Positions 60,651 through 64,000 of a stretch of DNA of 64,000 nt are shown piece by piece (position 1 is the stretch's first letter; the number at the start of each line of letters is the position of its first letter). The stretch spans positions 156,879 through 220,878 of the forward strand of contig NZ_JAAAMV010000005.1 of the NCBI RefSeq assembly GCF_009909185.1, in the 5' to 3' direction. Below the pieces are notes generated by a model, which saw only the letters and a list, made by a program, of their open reading frames with translations, made no database searches and had not been told where the DNA came from. The stretch comes from Paenibacillus glycinis. GTDB taxonomy: Bacteria > Bacillota > Bacilli > Paenibacillales > Paenibacillaceae. A program made the translations under genes and the position numbers.

Positions 60651-60774
60651 GATTGGGACGATTGGATTCCGGGCTGCAATTCGCAAGCGTGCAGCCTGCC
60701 CCCGCTGCAGCGGAGCTATTTTTCACCCTTTTAGGGTTTCCCGGCTTCGGCGATTTCGATGGCAACGGTTCAGG

Positions 60775-61851
60775 TTAGAGGGAGCTTCCAGTCGTTCCCG
60801 CCATCATCTCCTTCACCGCATCCCGAATCGTGCTCGATGGAATCGCGAATCCGATGCCTTGCGCTTCGGCGTTGACCGCGGTATTGACGCCGATCACTTC
60901 GCCTTTCGCGTTCAGCAGCGGCCCGCCCGAATTGCCGGGGTTAATCGAAGCATCGGTTTGCAGCAGATGCTCGTAGGGATGCTCGGAACCGTCTTCCTCC
61001 GTGACCGTGATCGGACGTTCCTTCGCGCTAAGCACGCCTGTCGTCATCGTATGATCCAAGCCGTACGGATTGCCGATCGCGATGACCCAGTCGCCGATAT
61101 TTGCCTGATTCGAGTCGCCAAAGCTAAGCGACGGAAAGCCCTTGCCATCCGGCGTCTCCACCTTGATCACCGCCAAATCCAGTTTTTCGTTCTGGTTGAT
61201 GATCTTGGCCTTCAGCGGCTCGTCGTATCCGGGCACCGTTACCTTAAGCTCCGCGGCATCGGCAATGACGTGCTGGTTGGTCAGGATATAACCGTCGTGA
61301 TCGAAAAAGAATCCGGATCCCGTGCCCATCAGCACCGGCTCTTCATTGCTTGGCGTCGACTGCTGTCGACCGCCGGGCCGACCTCCGCCGTCGAAAAGGT
61401 TGGCTCTCGACTGATTGTTCTCGACGCCGTAATTCCCGATCTCCACGACCGCGGGGTTCGCTTGATTGAATACTGCAGCGAAATCATCGGTGGACGCCTG
61501 GAGAGAAGCGGTCGTTAATCCGGCATCGGCCGAATGGGAGTCGCCGTTCGCAGCGGTCGTCTGGGCGGCGCCGGAAGCCCCGCCTCCGAACAAATCCAAT
61601 CGATCGGACATGTACGTCAGCCCGCCGATCGTTAAAGCGCCGGCGAGAAAGGCGGCCAGAATCGTTTGGGACGCCGTTCTTCTGCGTCGATGCCCGCCGC
61701 CTCCCGAAGCTCCTCTCCCATCGTTTGCCGCGATCGCTTCTTCATACGCCGACTGCAAGTCCGCCGTCTTCTTCGGAGAATCGTAGCGATACATGATCAG
61801 GCCATCGCTGGCGTCATCGCGTTCCTGTTTATTTTCCATATGCTCATCCAT
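60775..61851 (-). CDS. HtrA-like S1C serine protease without PDZ domain
   Basis: 358 residues. A cytoplasmic N-terminus of about 65 residues (basic RRRRTAS) and one membrane helix (TILAAFLAGALTIGGLTYM) lead to an extracytoplasmic trypsin-like domain. The catalytic His is in ILTNQHVIADA, Asp in NEKLDLAVIKV and Ser in INPGNSGGPLLN. It degrades misfolded exported proteins. Bacillus HtrA/HtrB have a PDZ domain after this; here the protein ends at FAIPSSTIRDAVKEMM plus a few residues. ATG 61851 is nine bases after GAGAGG. Confidence 0.92.
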   Translation of the reverse strand: MDEHMENKQERDDASDGLIMYRYDSPKKTADLQSAYEEAIAANDGRGASGGGGHRRRRTASQTILAAFLAGALTIGGLTYMSDRLDLFGGGASGAAQTTAANGDSHSADAGLTTASLQASTDDFAAVFNQANPAVVEIGNYGVENNQSRANLFDGGGRPGGRQQSTPSNEEPVLMGTGSGFFFDHDGYILTNQHVIADAAELKVTVPGYDEPLKAKIINQNEKLDLAVIKVETPDGKGFPSLSFGDSNQANIGDWVIAIGNPYGLDHTMTTGVLSAKERPITVTEEDGSEHPYEHLLQTDASINPGNSGGPLLNAKGEVIGVNTAVNAEAQGIGFAIPSSTIRDAVKEMMAGTTGSSL

Positions 61852-62046
61852 TCGGATCATCCTCTCGTGCTCTTGATGACTCTATTATGCGGAACGATCC
61901 TAAAAGGAAGCTTAAATCTACCTAAAAGAACGCTGAGAATTTTGCGAAATATTCAGGAAAATCGAACCAGATTCTTGGTTAAGCAGCGGATTCTCCTAGT
62001 AGCAGAGCCGTGCCATTCATCGATGCGAGACGTTGATCATCGAAGC

Positions 62047-62087
62047 AAAACAGCAAAAATCCACTACCTCATGCGTTAGTGGATTTA
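62047..62087 (-). terminator. tmRNA terminator
   Basis: On the minus strand AATCCACTAACGC-ATGAG-GTAGTGGATT is followed by TTT, five bases after the tmRNA CCA end. Confidence 0.85.
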
Positions 62088-62091
62088 CATT

Positions 62092-62456
62092 TGGTGGAGG
62101 CGAGGGGATTTGAACCCCTGTCCGAAGACAACGCCACACAGGCTTCTACGGGTGTAGTCACGGTTTTGATGTCACCCTAGGAACTCCCCGTAACCGGATT
62201 CCCTTCGGGTCAGCCTGATTGTCTTCTTCCGTCGACCCCAGGCGGAGACCGAACGGCGTATCCCACTATTTGTTAGCCCCTAGTCTAGTCACATGGGCGA
62301 TGCTAGGTAGGAGCACGCTAACAGGTTATTAAGCTGCTAAAGCGTAGGATTGTTGTTGTTTGCCGTTTAATAGGCTTTAGCGTTGATGAAGCAGACGACT
62401 CCCTGCTACCCGCAACCCATGCTCGAACTATCCCCGTCGAATCCATAAACGCCCCC
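62092..62456 (-). ncRNA. ssrA: Transfer-messenger RNA (tmRNA)
   Basis: 365 nt. The 5' GGGGGCG pairs with CGCCTCC before ACCA; the tRNA-like part has ATGGATTCGACGGGG and GGTTCAAATCCC. The tag reading frame is GGC AAA CAA CAA CAA TCC TAC GCT TTA GCA GCT TAA TAA, so the appended peptide is (A)GKQQQSYALAA. The ALAA end is the signal for Clp proteases. It frees stalled ribosomes together with SmpB, encoded just upstream. Confidence 0.97.
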
Positions 62457-62589
62457 AATGGCGCATAAACGGCGATTAGCCCTCCGTTTAGCAGTCGAGA
62501 CGCTTCGACGAATGATGCCGCCTGCACTGGCCGGACACCGGTTCACCCAAGCATGTTGAAACGATAAACGTTTCTTTCGTTGCTCACTT

Positions 62590-62595
62590 AGTATA
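62590..62595 (-). promoter_or_regulatory. Candidate tmRNA promoter (extended -10)
   Basis: TGGTATACT on the minus strand gives TATACT with an extended TG; the -35 (TTACTC) is weakly placed. It would leave a 5' precursor of about 125 nt to be removed by RNase P. Confidence 0.45.
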
Positions 62596-62689
62596 CCACA
62601 CATCGTGTATTACCGAGTAAGCGTCTTGCTGGAAGCCATGGCGACGTTCTCCACTCACTTCCGGCTGCCGCTGCAATAGCCAACGAACG

Positions 62690-63169
62690 CTACCGGGCAA
62701 CCTTCTGTTTCTCGCGAAGCGCACGTTGAATGTCGCGCTGCGCGTCCTTCTTCGCCGCGGACTCGCGTTTGTCGTACTGCTTCTTCCCTTTGCCAAGGCC
62801 GATGAGCAGCTTCGCGTAGCCGTTGCGCACGTAGATCTTGAGCGGCACGATCGCATAGCCGTCTTGCTTGGACAAGCCGAGCAGCTTATGAATCTGCGCT
62901 TTGTGCATGAGCAGCTTGCGCGCCCTTGTCGGGTCGACGGGATTGCTTCGGTTCCCTTGCTCGAAATAGCTGATATGCATGTTGTGGATGAAAATCTCGC
63001 CGTTCCGGATCGTCGCGAACGCATCGCTGATGTTCGCCTTGCCCATCCGCACCGACTTGATCTCGCTGCCCATCAGCACCATGCCCGCTTCGAAGGTATC
63101 CTCGATGAAATAGTCATGGGAAGCCTTCTTGTTCTGCGCAAGCTGTTTGCCGTCGCTTTTCTTCGCCAT
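62690..63169 (-). CDS. smpB: SsrA-binding protein SmpB
   Basis: 159 residues. [57 protein letters not shown] and [27 protein letters not shown] are diagnostic. It escorts tmRNA to stalled ribosomes; the basic C-terminal helix reads the empty mRNA channel. ATG 63169 follows GAGAGGTG. Order RNase R-like / smpB / ssrA is the usual Firmicute arrangement. Confidence 0.97.
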   Translation of the reverse strand: MAKKSDGKQLAQNKKASHDYFIEDTFEAGMVLMGSEIKSVRMGKANISDAFATIRNGEIFIHNMHISYFEQGNRSNPVDPTRARKLLMHKAQIHKLLGLSKQDGYAIVPLKIYVRNGYAKLLIGLGKGKKQYDKRESAAKKDAQRDIQRALREKQKVAR

Positions 63170-63229
63170 GCCGTTCACCTCTCCCCTGTTTGTTTAGCCT
63201 GTCCCGGCCATGAGCAACGCGCGCTCAAG

Positions 63230-63268
63230 CAAAGAAACGGACTTCCAACCGCAGCTAGAAGTCCATTG
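63230..63268 (-). terminator. Possible terminator after the RNase R-like gene
   Basis: GGACTTC and GAAGTCC flank a 12-base loop, followed by GTTTCTTT on the minus strand. Moderate strength. Confidence 0.5.
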
Positions 63269-63322
63269 TAGCAACTTTACGAACCGAAATCAAGAATTGG
63301 TAAAACGCGCAAAACCCGCGTC

Positions 63323-64000
63323 TTACTTGCGTTTCTTCCGAACGAAGGCCGCCGTGGCATTGCCGCCGGATTTTTTCTTGCGCGGCTGCGCGCTGCCTGC
63401 TGCCGTTTCGTTACTGGTGCTTGGCGCGGTCTGCAGCTGGCCGCTGCCGGCCGGCCCGCCGGACTTCTTGCGGCGCGAGCCCGTACCTTGGCCCGGGTTG
63501 GCGTTCGCCTGGGCGCCGCCGCCCTGGCCTTGACCGGAACCGCGTCGTCCGGCGCCGGACGGTCTGCCGCCGCCGTAGCCGCTGCGATCGCCGCCGGAAC
63601 GTCCGCGTCCCGAGCCATCGCCGCGTCTGCCGCGCGAACGGTTAGCGTCGTCCGGATCTTCGCCGTAGTCTTTGAGCGAACCGGCATTGTGAACCGGCAG
63701 CCCCCACATGTCGGTGCGAACCGCTTTGCGGCGTTCGCCGCCGCTGCCCGATGATCCGCCGCCGGACTCGCCGCCGCTGCCGTCGTTGCTGAGCAGACGA
63801 TTCAGATTATAATCGTCCTCCGGCTTCCATGCGCGCTGGTCGTTCGGCCGAGCCGCTTGCTGCTCGGCTCCGCCGCCGCCCGGCTGGCCGCCGCGCTCCT
63901 CGCGGCTGCCGCGCCTGCGGCCCCGCCGCTGCTCCGCGGCTCCGCCTGCGGCCGCCGTGCCGGCTTCGCCGCCGCGCTGCCCGCGGCCGCGCGGGCCGAC
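63323..64000 (-). CDS. rnr: C-terminal tail of probable ribonuclease R (runs off window)
   Basis: 225 residues remain in the window and the frame is open at base 64000. All of it is a low-complexity Gly/Arg/Ser-rich tail (RGRGQRGGEAG, EQRRGRRRGSREERGG, GRRGDGSGRGRSGGD) with two conserved islands, DQRAWKPEDDYNLN and TDMWGLPVHNAGS. It ends KKKSGGNATAAFVRKKRK. RNase R of Paenibacilli carries basic Gly-rich tails with such a WGLP island, and the gene lies directly before smpB. No catalytic or S1 domain is visible, so the assignment rests on context. Confidence 0.6.
   Translation of the reverse strand, partial: VGPRGRGQRGGEAGTAAAGGAAEQRRGRRRGSREERGGQPGGGGAEQQAARPNDQRAWKPEDDYNLNRLLSNDGSGGESGGGSSGSGGERRKAVRTDMWGLPVHNAGSLKDYGEDPDDANRSRGRRGDGSGRGRSGGDRSGYGGGRPSGAGRRGSGQGQGGGAQANANPGQGTGSRRKKSGGPAGSGQLQTAPSTSNETAAGSAQPRKKKSGGNATAAFVRKKRK

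Overview
The window is high-GC, densely packed Gram-positive DNA. It looks chromosomal and most like Paenibacillaceae (Paenibacillus/Cohnella type). The evidence is the AGGAGG-type ribosome binding sites with frequent TTG/GTG starts, SLH-anchored exoproteins, a YesM-type sensor kinase, a GH39 glycosidase, the xpaC-telA pair, an rnr-like/smpB/ssrA order, and a PBSX(Xkd)-type tail cluster. The assignment is inferred from gene content; no database was searched.

Layout. 1-21 kb is metabolic and regulatory: a partial YesM-like kinase; a coiled-coil membrane protein with a phosphodiester glycosidase; hflX behind a long leader with an internal terminator; an MDR dehydrogenase divergent from a NagB-like/MlrC operon; a GT2/PlsY pair; a GH39 enzyme; a molybdenum-hydroxylase accessory operon (FAD, 2Fe-2S, XdhC, MobA-like) without a molybdenum subunit; an M15 peptidase/ECF sigma operon; a response regulator/histidine kinase/beta-propeller operon; and tRNA-Lys. 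21.5-22.6 kb holds three small genes.

22.7-38.2 kb is the most notable region: a headless contractile phage-tail locus (probable R-type tailocin or PBSX-like relic). On the minus strand it runs tail completion protein, small ORF, sheath, tube, frameshifted chaperone, tape measure, LysM protein, XkdQ/R/S/T/U, tail fibre, accessory ORFs, holin and endolysin. No capsid, portal, terminase or integrase gene is present. Upstream are two promoters carrying near-perfect LexA boxes, a late-activator-like gene, an operator array (GATAA-N5-TTATC) and a divergent XRE repressor/ImmA-type protease pair. This points to two layers of DNA-damage control: LexA at the structural promoters and repressor/protease at the regulatory ones.

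38.5-64 kb is mostly cell-surface and housekeeping: an HD hydrolase; an active SLH-anchored subtilase beside a subtilase homologue that has lost its whole catalytic site; an orphan solute-binding lipoprotein; the XpaC/VWA/TelA operon; a PH-domain protein; a nucleoside deoxyribosyltransferase; a 1372-residue SLH-anchored double-propeller protein; an SLH gene remnant with a 45-bp tandem repeat; an NTF2-like protein; a PDZ-less HtrA protease; tmRNA; SmpB; and the RG-rich end of a probable RNase R.
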